Assembly (NCBI GenBank): GCA_026398415.1 | Contig: JAPLSY010000080.1 | Span: forward strand, 66,465-130,464 | Source: Kiritimatiellota bacterium | GTDB taxonomy: Bacteria; Verrucomicrobiota; Kiritimatiellia; JAAZAB01 | Length of the DNA stretch: 64,000 bases | Direction of reading: 5' to 3' | In this document: positions 29,370-38,267 of the stretch, in pieces | Numbering within the stretch: the stretch's first letter is position 1 | How the letters are laid out: the number at the start of each line of letters is the position of its first letter | Translations under genes and position numbers: made by a program | Notes under the pieces: model-generated | What the model was told of the DNA's origin: nothing | Seen by the model: only the letters and a program-made list of their open reading frames with translations | Databases searched by the model: none

Positions 29370-30016
29370 GGGTGGTCTCCAGTGCGCCGCGCCAAGTAGC
29401 GCGCCAGCATGTTGATCTTTCTCGATGCGAAGGCAGAGGCGATGTCGGCGATCCGGTCCGGGTTCAGCGATGACAGTCTCTGTTCGTCCACGCGCAAATC
29501 TTCGACCAGATAGGAATTAAAGTCCTTGAAGTTGGCCGGACTGAAGCGCTTGTCCGTCCACACCTTGTCCACCAGGGCCTTCTCGGGCGAGGCCATCAGG
29601 TATCGGGTATCGCCTTCACCCGACCAGCAAATGCCCCGTGCATAACGGCGCTGAGCCGATGGCCGGTAAGTGAACACCCCGAAGGGCGTGGTGAACCGCC
29701 GGGTTTCGCCCGTGGTGATTGACGTCACGTTCTCCACACGCTCCGGTATCATTCCGTAGTGGCTCAGGGCGTAGTCGAGGCTCACGTACGAGGGGCCGTA
29801 GATCAGATTGGCCAAAACTTCCCGACTGAGCAGTGCGCGGCGATAACGCTCGCCAAACACATAGAGCCCCTTGCGCACGCGGATCAGACTGCCATCTTCC
29901 AGTAATGCACCGATACGATCCCGTGGCTTGGCGTACCCGCGCAGACAGGACACCAGTTGCTGGTAGTCCAACACGTCCATGCGAACCTGATCCCGTATGT
30001 CCATAACCGTTGTCAT
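29366..30016 (-). CDS. abiEi: AbiEi-type antitoxin and transcriptional repressor
   Basis: AbiEi proteins bind inverted repeats in their own promoter through an N-terminal winged helix and repress the abiE operon. The 216-residue product has a winged-helix-like N-terminus (CLRGYAKPRDRIGALLEDGSLIRVRKGLYVFG) and the AbiEi middle region (YGPSYVSLDYALSHYGMIPE, TTPFGVFTYRP, SPEKALVDKVW). The ATG at 30016 is six bases after a good -10 box, so the message is probably leaderless. The next ATG (30004) overlaps a third operator half-site. A perfect 31-bp operator lies just upstream. Confidence 0.88.
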   Translation of the reverse strand: MTTVMDIRDQVRMDVLDYQQLVSCLRGYAKPRDRIGALLEDGSLIRVRKGLYVFGERYRRALLSREVLANLIYGPSYVSLDYALSHYGMIPERVENVTSITTGETRRFTTPFGVFTYRPSAQRRYARGICWSGEGDTRYLMASPEKALVDKVWTDKRFSPANFKDFNSYLVEDLRVDEQRLSSLNPDRIADIASAFASRKINMLARYLARRTGDHP

Positions 30017-30022
30017 GGCAGA

Positions 30023-30051
30023 AATATACCAAAACAAGCGCAGTATGTCCA
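30023..30051 (-). promoter_or_regulatory. abiE promoter with -35 inside the operator
   Basis: On the minus strand, -35 TGGACA (30051-30046) and -10 TATATT (30028-30023) are separated by exactly 17 bp. Six bases separate the -10 from the ATG. The -35 box is part of the 31-bp palindrome, so a bound repressor would block RNA polymerase. Confidence 0.7.
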
Positions 30052-30070
30052 TATATTATGGACATACTGC
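30040..30070. promoter_or_regulatory. Perfect 31-bp operator palindrome of the abiE operon
   Basis: GCAGTATGTCCATA and TATGGACATACTGC flank the 3-base centre TAT: 14-bp perfect arms. An extra 11-bp half-site, GTATGTCCATA, lies at 29995-30005, over the second possible start codon. Confidence 0.85.
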
Positions 30071-30155
30071 AGCAGAAACGAGACTACGTGCCCCCACCAG
30101 CGCGCATCCAACATGGAAATGCCCAGGATACATTGGTATAAGCGCCTCTACATCA

Positions 30156-30234
30156 TCGTCCGATCTGTCGTCCGTTTTCAATCTTTTTCGGTCCGCCTTC
30201 TGTCGTCCGTCGTCCGTCGTCTGTCGTCCTCTTC
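30156..30234. repeat. Heptamer array (GTCGTCY family) running into dciA
   Basis: Units such as GTCGTCC and GTCGTCT run from about 30156 to 30234. The array supplies the last 19 or so codons of dciA, giving a highly charged Asp/Arg tail that the family does not need. Confidence 0.75.
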
Positions 30235-30654
30235 AATTTCAGTCCGCCGCCCGCCATCCGGATCATTAAGAAAACGCAGGTTCCTGATGTGGTCGGCACC
30301 GAACCGGCCTTGCAACGCGCCGAGCAGGCGCACGTTCTCATAGCGCACCAGTTCGTTCAGCCAGACGGCGCTGTCCACAAAGATCACCAGTGTCTGGCGG
30401 TCCAGATAGCCCGGGCGCGCATGGGTGGCCGCGCCCGGTCCGACCAGCTCGCGCCAAGCCTCCCGGATTTGGTCCAGCAGGGCGGGCTGACGGCGGACAT
30501 CGATGCTCTTGAAAATGTCATTGACGATCTCTCGGACGGCAACGTCGGGCTCCCCTACAGGCGGTTCCATGTCGGGTAGTTGAAACCGCTCGCGGGTTAC
30601 CATCCAACGCACCGGATCTTCGCGTCGCCGCCGCGGGTTTACATATCGGGCCAT
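30178..30654 (-). CDS. dciA: DciA-like (DUF721) replicative helicase loader
   Basis: DciA loads the replicative helicase DnaB in bacteria that lack DnaC or DnaI. The 158-residue protein has the DUF721 core (IREAWRELVGPGAATHARPGYLDRQTLVIFVDSAVWLNEL split over about 75-120), including the conserved W and LVIFVDSAVW. The N-terminus is Arg-rich. The last residues (EEDDRRRTTDDRRRTEKD) derive from a heptamer array and are probably not functional. The start MARYVNP is preferred because GGGGA sits seven bases upstream; a longer start would run into a palindrome. Confidence 0.85.
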   Translation of the reverse strand: MARYVNPRRRREDPVRWMVTRERFQLPDMEPPVGEPDVAVREIVNDIFKSIDVRRQPALLDQIREAWRELVGPGAATHARPGYLDRQTLVIFVDSAVWLNELVRYENVRLLGALQGRFGADHIRNLRFLNDPDGGRRTEIEEDDRRRTTDDRRRTEKD

Positions 30655-30669
30655 GTTCAATTCAATTCC

Positions 30670-30697
30670 CCGATCAGCGCTCAAACGCGCTGATCGG
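30670..30697. repeat. Perfect palindrome in the dciA leader
   Basis: CCGATCAGCGC and GCGCTGATCGG (11-bp arms) enclose the loop TCAAAC. It lies 16 bases before the dciA ATG and could hide or expose the ribosome site; it is also typical of the small dispersed palindromes in this window. Confidence 0.75.
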
Positions 30698-30840
30698 AAT
30701 GGTTAATGGTTGATGGTATATGGTTAATGATTTCCGCCAAACAACGTGGTCTTTTTTTAATGTTCAATACCTTATGATCCCATGCAAAAATCCGCACCGG
30801 TCAATTCATAAACCATCGTCCATTATCCATTGACCATTAT
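30698..30840. repeat. Heptamer array (ATGGTTA family) as inverted pair
   Basis: Left arm 30698-30731 (AATGGTTAATGGTTGATGG-like). The right arm 30808-30840 is its approximate reverse complement. It lies between the YgjP-type gene and dciA. It is the same unit family as 11312-11419 and 50876-50905. Confidence 0.8.
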
Positions 30841-30842
30841 TC

Positions 30843-31565
30843 TTATCCATTGCCTGCCCAGGATGGCACGGTGTTCCAGGCCTGCCGGAGAGTTTTGTTG
30901 AGCGCGCGGAAATCGGGACACTCGCTTTGAACCAGGCGCCAGAAGCGCGGAGCATGGTTCATTTCCCGGGTGTGACAGAGTTCATGGATCATGACGTAGC
31001 GAACAAGTGCGGGGTCCAAAAACAGGAGCTTGGCATTCAGGCTGACCGATTTGCGCCGGGAACAACTTCCCCAGCGTGTACGCTGGCGTCTCACAGTGGC
31101 GCGGTCAAAGGACCAGCCCGTCTCCCGGCTGATCTCCCGGAGCAGGGGTATCAGGTGTTTGCGGCCCTGGCGTAACCACCAGCGATGCAACGCGGCGCGG
31201 CAGGCAGGTACATGGTCTACATTACCACGCACCTGGAGTAGACCCTCACCGTGTTCGCGCACCGTCACCCGCAAAATTTCTTCCGGATGTATTTCAACCT
31301 GCCAGACTCGCTGGATGGCCGGAAACATAATGCGCTCAGGAGCTTGCCAAGCCAACATCGTCGGGAACCGTATGCGATGCGCCGCGACCCGTTCCAAGGC
31401 GGATCGAATCCACTGCTGTTTTCTTTCGAGAATCGGCGAGATCATGGAGCGGCTACAGCCCCGCGGCACAACAACTTCCAAACCCCTTTGCGGCGTCACG
31501 CGGAGCCGAATGCAGCGCGAGCGCAAACTCTCGCGAACGGTGTATTTAAACAAGGCTGCGCTCAT
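30843..31565 (-). CDS. YgjP/SprT-like zinc metallopeptidase (M48 type)
   Basis: This 240-residue cytoplasmic protein has the YgjP (DUF45) signature: RTRWGSCSRRKSVSLNAKLLFLD split around residues 160-185, followed by YVMIHELCHTREMNHAPRFWRLV with the HExxH zinc site. The wider family includes putative proteases of unknown substrate. The start MSAALFKYTV is the first ATG; no strong ribosome site is visible. The gene is followed by the dciA-side repeat hairpin. Assignment to the family is secure, but the biological role is not known. Confidence 0.87.
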   Translation of the reverse strand: MSAALFKYTVRESLRSRCIRLRVTPQRGLEVVVPRGCSRSMISPILERKQQWIRSALERVAAHRIRFPTMLAWQAPERIMFPAIQRVWQVEIHPEEILRVTVREHGEGLLQVRGNVDHVPACRAALHRWWLRQGRKHLIPLLREISRETGWSFDRATVRRQRTRWGSCSRRKSVSLNAKLLFLDPALVRYVMIHELCHTREMNHAPRFWRLVQSECPDFRALNKTLRQAWNTVPSWAGNG

Positions 31566-31765
31566 TTATTTTTTCACCACGCCCATAAAACCGAATTTCA
31601 ACCTGTTGTCTTATAGCATACTTATATTAGGGTTGGCCATACAAAGAGTTTTCACACGCGCGAAGTTTTTCGCACACGCGCAGTTTTTCGCTTGATTGGT
31701 CCCGGCGCGTGATGATAATGAATACATCAAATGAACGACAATCGTAAATTGTACTCTCAGGTATT

Positions 31766-33235
31766 ATGATTGAACCCATACTGGCCCTGCCCATGCAAAC
31801 GCATGCCTGGCTGGCAATTGCCCTTGGAGCGTTCATTGTGCTCTGGGGGTTGTTGCGCATCCTGGTTCGACTCCGCTGGGTCTCGCTGAACGCGGCCCGT
31901 GTTTTTCAACTGGCCGTTCTCATCCTCATCTGCGAAGGCGTCCGCACAAGAATGCCCCTGCCCGTATTCCTGGCGCCGTGGCTGAAAGCCCTTGAACTGG
32001 CCCTGATGGCCTTGCTCACGGTGCAGGTTGTCGTCAAAATTTACATCGGGCAATACCTGGAGCACCGGCGGCGCGTATTTGTGGCCCGGATTATCCGCGA
32101 TCTGACCACGGTGCTGATTGTCGCGCTCTTCGCCCTGCTTTTCCTGCGGTTGGTGCTGAACGTCAACCTGGCAACGATCCTGACGCCCTCGGCCATTCTG
32201 ACGGCAATCATCGGGCTCTCCATGCAGGATACCATCGGCAATTTCATTGCCGGCCTGATCATCCAGCTCGAAAAACCGTTCGATCTCGACGACTGGATCG
32301 AGGTTGACGGCCAGCGCGGCCAGGTGCGCGAAATGAACTGGCGCTATACAAAGATCGAGACCACCGATAAAATTTACATGATTATTCCCAATAACAAGAT
32401 TTCCACGGAAAAGGTGATCAACTACAGCAAGCCCACGCCGGTAGTAAAGGAATTCATCAATATCGGCGTCAGTTACGACGTCGCGCCGGTCAAAGTCAAG
32501 CAGGCCGTCCTGGCCATCCTCAAGGCCAATCCGCATGTCATTCAGAAGGAGGAAAGCGAGGTTTTTCTCCACGAGTATGGCGACTCCAGCATCGTGTACC
32601 GGATTGCCTACATGATCGGCGATCCCGGCTTGCATCGCGACGTCCGTGACGAGGTTTATTCCGCCATCTGGTACCAGTTCAAGAAACACGTGATTGAAAT
32701 CCCCTACCCAATCCGCACGGTAATCATGCAACAACCTCCAGTCCAAGCCGACCTGAGCGAACCTGTCCGCCTGCTCGGCAGTCTGCCGCTGTTCACGGGA
32801 GTCAGCCCGGAAGGTTTGGAACACCTGATCCGGTTCGGCCTGACCCACACGATTGCGCCGGGACACGTGGCGATTCGCGAGCAGGATCAGGGCGATTCCA
32901 TGTTCTTTATCCTCGACGGCGATTTTAACGTGATGAAGGATCAACGGATTGCCAAGGTACTGCACAAGGGCGATTTTTTCGGCGAGATGTCCCTGCTGAC
33001 CGGCGAGAAACGTACGGCACAGGTCGAGGCCGCCACCCGTGGCACACTGCTGGAAATCGATCGCAGTGCCTTTAAAATCCTCATCGAAACCGAGCCGGCG
33101 GTTCTGCGCCAAATTGAAACCATCTTCGGCGAACGCTGTAAAGCCAATGCCGACCTGGCCCGCAACAAGGCCGATCCGGAAGCGCTTAAGGTCAGCCTGT
33201 TTCAGCGGTTTAAAAAACGCTTTGGGCTGGCGTGA
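31766..33235 (+). CDS. MscS-type mechanosensitive channel with cyclic-nucleotide-binding domain
   Basis: The 489-residue membrane protein has about four N-terminal helices, then the MscS pore helix and beta domain (AILTAIIGLSMQDTIGNFIAGLI, QRGQVREMNWRYTKIET, NNKISTEKVINYSKP). A C-terminal cyclic-nucleotide-binding domain (about 335-450) contains FTGVSPEGLEHLI, DGDFNVM, GDFFGEMSLLTGEKRTAQVEA. Such channels release solutes on osmotic down-shock, gated or tuned by a cyclic nucleotide. The phosphate-binding cassette GEMSLLTGEKRTA keeps its Glu and Arg. A weak CAGG lies before the ATG. Confidence 0.93.
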   Translation: MIEPILALPMQTHAWLAIALGAFIVLWGLLRILVRLRWVSLNAARVFQLAVLILICEGVRTRMPLPVFLAPWLKALELALMALLTVQVVVKIYIGQYLEHRRRVFVARIIRDLTTVLIVALFALLFLRLVLNVNLATILTPSAILTAIIGLSMQDTIGNFIAGLIIQLEKPFDLDDWIEVDGQRGQVREMNWRYTKIETTDKIYMIIPNNKISTEKVINYSKPTPVVKEFINIGVSYDVAPVKVKQAVLAILKANPHVIQKEESEVFLHEYGDSSIVYRIAYMIGDPGLHRDVRDEVYSAIWYQFKKHVIEIPYPIRTVIMQQPPVQADLSEPVRLLGSLPLFTGVSPEGLEHLIRFGLTHTIAPGHVAIREQDQGDSMFFILDGDFNVMKDQRIAKVLHKGDFFGEMSLLTGEKRTAQVEAATRGTLLEIDRSAFKILIETEPAVLRQIETIFGERCKANADLARNKADPEALKVSLFQRFKKRFGLA

Positions 33236-33247
33236 AAACACGTGACT

Positions 33248-33372
33248 GCTCAGGAATCCAGATGTCAGGAGTCAGAATTCAGAATTAGTCGGGCCGGCAT
33301 GGACGTCTTCCGCCATACGCGGATCTGCCTATGGCACGACGTTCTGGATTCTGTATTCTGTCTTCTGACTAC
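33248..33372. repeat. Heptamer array (CAGAATA family) as inverted pair
   Basis: Left arm 33251-33286 (GTCAGGAGTCAGAATTCAG-like). Right arm 33341-33370 (TTCTGGATTCTGTATTCTG-like). They flank about 55 bases between the MscS gene and the protease/barrel gene. It is the same unit family as 24515-24628. Confidence 0.8.
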
Positions 33373-33397
33373 CAAGCAGTTGCGTGGCGTTCATAGC

Positions 33398-36300
33398 ATG
33401 CTGTTGGTTTCCATCCTCGCGCTCATCTGCCTGCCTTTCTCCGCTCCGGCCAACGTAATGCCGGTGTATGAAAATCTGCGGCGTACGGAGAGCGCGCATT
33501 TTATTTACATCTACCAGGTTTCGCTTGCCCCCCAGGTACCGGCCCTGATCCGCCTCTGCGAGGAAGCCTACGATCTCCTGACCCCCGCCCTGCACTGGAC
33601 CCCGCGCGGGAAAACGATCATTCTTTATGCCGATACGATGGATGAACACAACGGCGCCACCTGGGTATATCCGCGTCCTACCATCCTGCTTTATGCCGCC
33701 GGCGCTTCGCCCGGGTCTTCCATTTATGAGCCGGGTCTGTTTCTGCGCCGCACGATTTTACATGAATATGCCCACGTGCTGTCCATGGATGCCCAGTATG
33801 GCGCCGATGCCTTCCTGAGCACGATCTTCGGGCGGGTGATGCCGGCGGGTGATTTTTTATCGCTGGTCCTGGCGGCCTGCGCCGCGCCGCCCGGGTCGCT
33901 CGCGCCCACCTGGTACCTGGAAGGGATTTCCATCTGGGCGGAAACCGAGTTTTCCAGCTCCGGCCGCGGACGCACCAGCGTGGCGGACATGATCATGCGC
34001 ATGCCGTTTGCCGATCAGCGCATTCTGAGCGCCAACCAGTGGGACCTGGCGCTTCCCGAATGGCCCTATGGCGAGGCCGCCTATCTCTACGGCATGAAAA
34101 CGATCGAGTATGCCCAATCTCTTTCGGCGCAAAAAGCCGGCCAACCCAACCTGCCCGGCGAACTTTCCGATGCCGCGGACCATTCCTTCCTGTATTTCTT
34201 CGATAACCGTGCCCAGCCGGCACTGGGCATGACGTTCAACCAGATGACGCGCACCGCGCTGATCCAGGAGCAGAACCGTCAGCAAGCGCGCATCAACCGA
34301 TTGCAATCGAAGCCGCTCACCCCGCTCACGCGCCTGACACCCGGACCCTTGCAGGTAGCATTCCCGCAATTCAGCGCGGATGGGAATGCGGTTTTTTTTG
34401 CCGGCCATCCCGAAGCCGGGCGCGACGTGCTGTATCGCTATGACCGCAAAACCAAACGCGTCCAACGCCTGGAAAACGTCCGCGTGGACTTCGATTCCAC
34501 AACCCTGGCCACTCCCAAGGACCACAGGCTGATTTACTACACCCGTTTGAACGTAATCGGACGCGACCGGATATGGAACGAACTGCACCGCTATGATCCG
34601 GCGAAGCAGACTCAGGAACTGGTCACACGTGAGGGCCGCTATCGGTACCCGGCAATTACTCCGGATGGCCGCACCTTGGCCGCCGTGCGCAATGAGGCTG
34701 GTCGATTTTATCTGCTCGAAGTGCCGCTGGCGCAGGCCGGTAACCGACAGATTGAAAGCATCCGGGCGTTGGCGCCGCCCTTTCACTCAATTGTGGATCC
34801 GGTTTTTGCGCCGGACGGCCAAACCCTGGTTTACGTGCTGGCGAATGATGCCCATTCACAATTGCGGATTTTGGATCGGGCCACCGGCAACGATTCGCTC
34901 CTGGTGGACTGGCCCTGCATCATCATGACGCCTTTGTTTCATCCTTCCGGCAGCAATCTCGTATTCGTGGCCGATCGCAACGGTGTCTATAATCTTTACC
35001 GGGTTCCTTTGCCATTCGGCGAACCGCAGGCCATCACGCACGCGCTGGGCGGCGTGTTTGCGCCTGACTTTTCGCCCGATGGCCGGGAACTGGCCGTGGC
35101 CGCTTACGATTCGCACGGGTATTACCTGAGCCTGTTGTCCGTGGATAGCCTTTCACCAATGCCCTTTCCTCTACCGCGCCTGACATCGGATTGGCCCAGT
35201 TCGCCGCAGGATACCGAACGGTTCCAACAACCACCCGCTTGGGCCGTAACAACGACACCGGCAACGGCGGTCACGCATGCGCCTTCGGGGACCAATACGC
35301 TGGCTACGGTTCCGGCCACGAGTCGGCCGTATAATTCCTTTACCGGCATGCGTCTGGATTACTGGACCCCGTGGCTGACCATGGCCAATGCCGGTGGCGT
35401 GGAAGGCGGACTCGCAGCCGCATGTTCCGATTACACCCAGGCACAGAATCTTTTCGCCCTTGGAGGCGCGGAAAGCCGGTGGGGGACGCCTATCGGCGCG
35501 CTGGTCTATCAATATTCCGGGTTCTATCCGATCCTGACAGCCTTCGGCAACTACGGTCCGGAAAGCTATTACGATTTGGTCAAGGACCGTTCCGGTTATT
35601 TTTACGATTACAACGAAAAAGTCGGTCAAGCCGGCGGTATGTTTACCCTGCCCCTGTTGCGCGCCGATTACCATGCCGATTTCTCAGTAGGCTGGCAGGG
35701 GACCGATCGTAAAGTCATTCCCAAGAGCGCCGAAGACTATGCCAACCGACCATTGGTAACGAGCAACCTGTTCGAGGGTACGGAATCGGCGCTGTTCGCA
35801 CAGATGACTTTTTTCAATGCCACGGCCTTCGGACGCAGTGCGTCCTTTGAGGACGGCCGGGCCATCAGCGCCACAATCGAGCGCGCGGACAAGGCCTTCG
35901 GCGGCGATCTCTCGCAAAGCCGTGCCCTGGGCCAATGGGTGGAGTATGTGCCCGTGATGTGGGCGGACAACCATGTACTCCGGCTGGAGGGCGTCGGCGC
36001 CGCTGGGCAGGGCGATGAAACCGCGCAAAGCTTTTTCGGCCTTGGCGGCTATGGTGTTGTCCAGCAGATGGCCACTCCCGGATTGGACCGGAACGTCATT
36101 CTGCGCGGCTACAATCCAAACTCACAAATCGGCCGTTACCTCGTCAAGACCGGGGCCGCCTACCGTTTTCCACTGATGTCATATTACCGGGGGATGGATG
36201 CCACCCTACCCCTATACATACACCAGTTGTTCGGCGAACTGTATTATGAGGGCGGGCATGCCTGGAGCGGGGACACGACCGGCGCACTGGATGCAAGCTG

Positions 36301-36487
36301 GTTAAACGCCGCCGGCTTCGAATTGAACCTCTCCCTGACCCTGTTCCGCTATGCCCAGATGGCGCCGGGTTTAGGCGTAGTGTATGCGTTCAATCGCAAG
36401 GACCCCAACCCCGGCGCATCCGACGACGATGCCCAAAACCAGAAGCTTCAGCTTTACCTGAGCATCAAGGCCGTGGTGAATTTCTAA
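33398..36487 (+). CDS. Protease-like domain + TolB propeller + outer-membrane barrel fusion
   Basis: The predicted protein has 1029 residues. A signal peptide (MLLVSILALICLPFSAPA) is followed by a peptidase-MA-like domain with HEYAHVLSMD (HExxH) and a downstream EGISIWAE. Next is a WD40/TolB-type propeller (about 340-640: PDGRTLAAVRNEAG, APDGQTLVYVLAND, SPDGRELAVAAYD). The last 330 residues look like an Omp85-type barrel (GLGGYGVVQQ, NVILRGYNP, GELYYEGGHAW) ending in the aromatic Phe expected of a barrel recognition signal. It is probably anchored in the outer membrane with the protease domain on one face. The ATG at 33398 was chosen from the signal peptide; longer frames run through the repeat. 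Confidence 0.8.
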   Translation: MLLVSILALICLPFSAPANVMPVYENLRRTESAHFIYIYQVSLAPQVPALIRLCEEAYDLLTPALHWTPRGKTIILYADTMDEHNGATWVYPRPTILLYAAGASPGSSIYEPGLFLRRTILHEYAHVLSMDAQYGADAFLSTIFGRVMPAGDFLSLVLAACAAPPGSLAPTWYLEGISIWAETEFSSSGRGRTSVADMIMRMPFADQRILSANQWDLALPEWPYGEAAYLYGMKTIEYAQSLSAQKAGQPNLPGELSDAADHSFLYFFDNRAQPALGMTFNQMTRTALIQEQNRQQARINRLQSKPLTPLTRLTPGPLQVAFPQFSADGNAVFFAGHPEAGRDVLYRYDRKTKRVQRLENVRVDFDSTTLATPKDHRLIYYTRLNVIGRDRIWNELHRYDPAKQTQELVTREGRYRYPAITPDGRTLAAVRNEAGRFYLLEVPLAQAGNRQIESIRALAPPFHSIVDPVFAPDGQTLVYVLANDAHSQLRILDRATGNDSLLVDWPCIIMTPLFHPSGSNLVFVADRNGVYNLYRVPLPFGEPQAITHALGGVFAPDFSPDGRELAVAAYDSHGYYLSLLSVDSLSPMPFPLPRLTSDWPSSPQDTERFQQPPAWAVTTTPATAVTHAPSGTNTLATVPATSRPYNSFTGMRLDYWTPWLTMANAGGVEGGLAAACSDYTQAQNLFALGGAESRWGTPIGALVYQYSGFYPILTAFGNYGPESYYDLVKDRSGYFYDYNEKVGQAGGMFTLPLLRADYHADFSVGWQGTDRKVIPKSAEDYANRPLVTSNLFEGTESALFAQMTFFNATAFGRSASFEDGRAISATIERADKAFGGDLSQSRALGQWVEYVPVMWADNHVLRLEGVGAAGQGDETAQSFFGLGGYGVVQQMATPGLDRNVILRGYNPNSQIGRYLVKTGAAYRFPLMSYYRGMDATLPLYIHQLFGELYYEGGHAWSGDTTGALDASWLNAAGFELNLSLTLFRYAQMAPGLGVVYAFNRKDPNPGASDDDAQNQKLQLYLSIKAVVNF

Positions 36488-36504
36488 TCCCGCGGCCTTC
36501 GGAA

Positions 36505-38241
36505 TCACGGCTTTACGTGGACCGGCTCCTTTGTCGGCGGCATCGCGACCACCAGAACGACGTCGAGCCAGACGGCCTTGAGTGCGGTCCCGGGTTTCAG
36601 GGTAACCTCGATCCGGTTTAAACCTTCCTTCACCAGGTTGGGAGCCAGCGGGTAGTCCAACCACAGGTCGGACTTTTCAGGACCTGTGAGCGGATTGCCG
36701 TTGAACGCCACCTGCAGGGCGGTCGGCTCCGGACAGCCGTCAACCCTGATGCGCAGTGTCGCGTTCACCGGACGTGCCTGGTCCGTACGCGCGGCGGGCA
36801 TTCCGAACACTTTCATTTCGATCGAAGCCGGTTTTCCGGGATCGAGCTTAACGGGGCGTTCGGGAGATAGGATCGGCCGGTTCAAGAAACGCTTTTCGCC
36901 GTTGGCCATCCACCAGTTGATTACGTTCACCCCGCGTGTACCGACGACATAGGTCTTGTCCAGCTCGCGGAGCTTGCCGGCATCACCGAGTTCGCGCCAC
37001 AACGGACTGCGCGGGTTAAAGGAGTTGAACATATAGATGCCGTCCACGCCTTCTGCCCAGGCCTCCGCGGCACGTGCCCGGTAACCTGCGTCCGATTGGC
37101 GAATCTGCGCCGCTTGGACGTCGTTCAACCGGCTTTCGCTCAGGCAGGCGTAGACGGGCACGTTGTACTTATGCCCCAGTGCTGCGCTCACCGTCCACGG
37201 ATTCAGCCTGAAGTAGTCGGACACGGCCATGATATCCACCAACCCGTCCGCCAGCCAGCGTTCGATGTCTATGCCCATCGCCTTGCAGTACTCCACCGAA
37301 TCCGGTACGCGTACCGCGATCAGGATCGGTCGTCCGCGACGGAGACCGATCCGTTCAGTGGTCGCACGTACCTGGCGCACCATGTCCGTGAGCTTGGCAA
37401 GCTCCTCGGCTGTCGCGTCGGTCCCCCATGCCGGACCTTTGAAGTAAATTAAATGGCGGAGAAAATCCATTTCGATGCCATCAACGTCGTAGTTTTCACA
37501 CACTTCCTCGACAAACTTGACCGCCAGGTCCCGCACCTCCCGGTGATTGAAGTCCATCGCGGTCCAGCCGCCATGCTTGGAGCGGTCGTAGTCCTTAACG
37601 TCGGTACTGCCGGGCTTGGCACCAGCCTTCAGGGGTGACACAAGCCACTCGGGATGGTCCTTTTTAAACTGCGGGAACATGAGCGGGCTGTACCAACCGC
37701 CCCAGGCATCGTGGGTGTCGTTCATGCGGAAAGACCAGAAGACCTCGATTTTATTCGCCTTGCAAAAGGCGACCATGATCTTGAGCGGATCGGTTCCCTG
37801 TTTGATGAATTCCGCCGTCTTGTTCATCGAAAAACCGCCGCTCTTGTTGTCGGGCTGTTTTGGATTAGCGGTGGAATCGAATACCTCGCCGATCTTCGTG
37901 TTGTGGGTAAATCTCCCGAAACCTGAACTCCAGGTGCAATAGAAAATGGAATCCACCTGCGAGCCAAGCAGTGGTGTCGTGCGACAGGCCAGCAGCGCTT
38001 CCGGTGTCGCCGTTTTGGCCTCATAAACTACATCGTCGCCGTCGTTGTTAAAAATCAGCCGGCGCGGCCGGTGCGCCATCGCCCGGCGCTCCGCCCTCAG
38101 CGCCATCAACGTCTTCTCCTTGGCGGGAGCCTCTTTGGAAGGTTCCATTTTCTGACAACCGCTCATCGGCAGTGCCAGACAGCCCAAAGCCCCCAGGCCA
38201 ATCGTGAACATCCTTCGCAATGCTTGCCACTTAATTTTCAT
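36505..38241 (-). CDS. Lipoprotein TIM-barrel glycosyl-hydrolase-like protein, copy 3
   Basis: This 578-residue exported lipoprotein (lipobox LPMSGC) resembles family-10-like (GHL10-type) TIM-barrel proteins. Landmarks are RRLIFNNDGDD at the first strand, FWSFRMNDTHDAWGGWYSP, the likely active-site strand YDVDGIEMDFLRH, RPILIAVRVPDSVEYC and AEGVDGIYMFNSFNP. A beta-sandwich tail (about 465-570) follows. It is one of three tandem paralogues. It keeps all the landmarks but has diverged most from the other two. The substrate is unknown; a polysaccharide is likely. It faces the protease/barrel gene tail to tail with 17 bp between. Confidence 0.8.
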   Translation of the reverse strand: MKIKWQALRRMFTIGLGALGCLALPMSGCQKMEPSKEAPAKEKTLMALRAERRAMAHRPRRLIFNNDGDDVVYEAKTATPEALLACRTTPLLGSQVDSIFYCTWSSGFGRFTHNTKIGEVFDSTANPKQPDNKSGGFSMNKTAEFIKQGTDPLKIMVAFCKANKIEVFWSFRMNDTHDAWGGWYSPLMFPQFKKDHPEWLVSPLKAGAKPGSTDVKDYDRSKHGGWTAMDFNHREVRDLAVKFVEEVCENYDVDGIEMDFLRHLIYFKGPAWGTDATAEELAKLTDMVRQVRATTERIGLRRGRPILIAVRVPDSVEYCKAMGIDIERWLADGLVDIMAVSDYFRLNPWTVSAALGHKYNVPVYACLSESRLNDVQAAQIRQSDAGYRARAAEAWAEGVDGIYMFNSFNPRSPLWRELGDAGKLRELDKTYVVGTRGVNVINWWMANGEKRFLNRPILSPERPVKLDPGKPASIEMKVFGMPAARTDQARPVNATLRIRVDGCPEPTALQVAFNGNPLTGPEKSDLWLDYPLAPNLVKEGLNRIEVTLKPGTALKAVWLDVVLVVAMPPTKEPVHVKP

Positions 38242-38267
38242 TACGTTTACTCCTTATTTAATTAGTC

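Noticed and set aside
31757-33241. 494-residue open frame antisense to the MscS-type gene
   Set aside because: It mirrors the channel gene almost exactly, has no recognisable domain and is explained by GC-rich third codon positions. The plus-strand gene has clear MscS and cyclic-nucleotide motifs.
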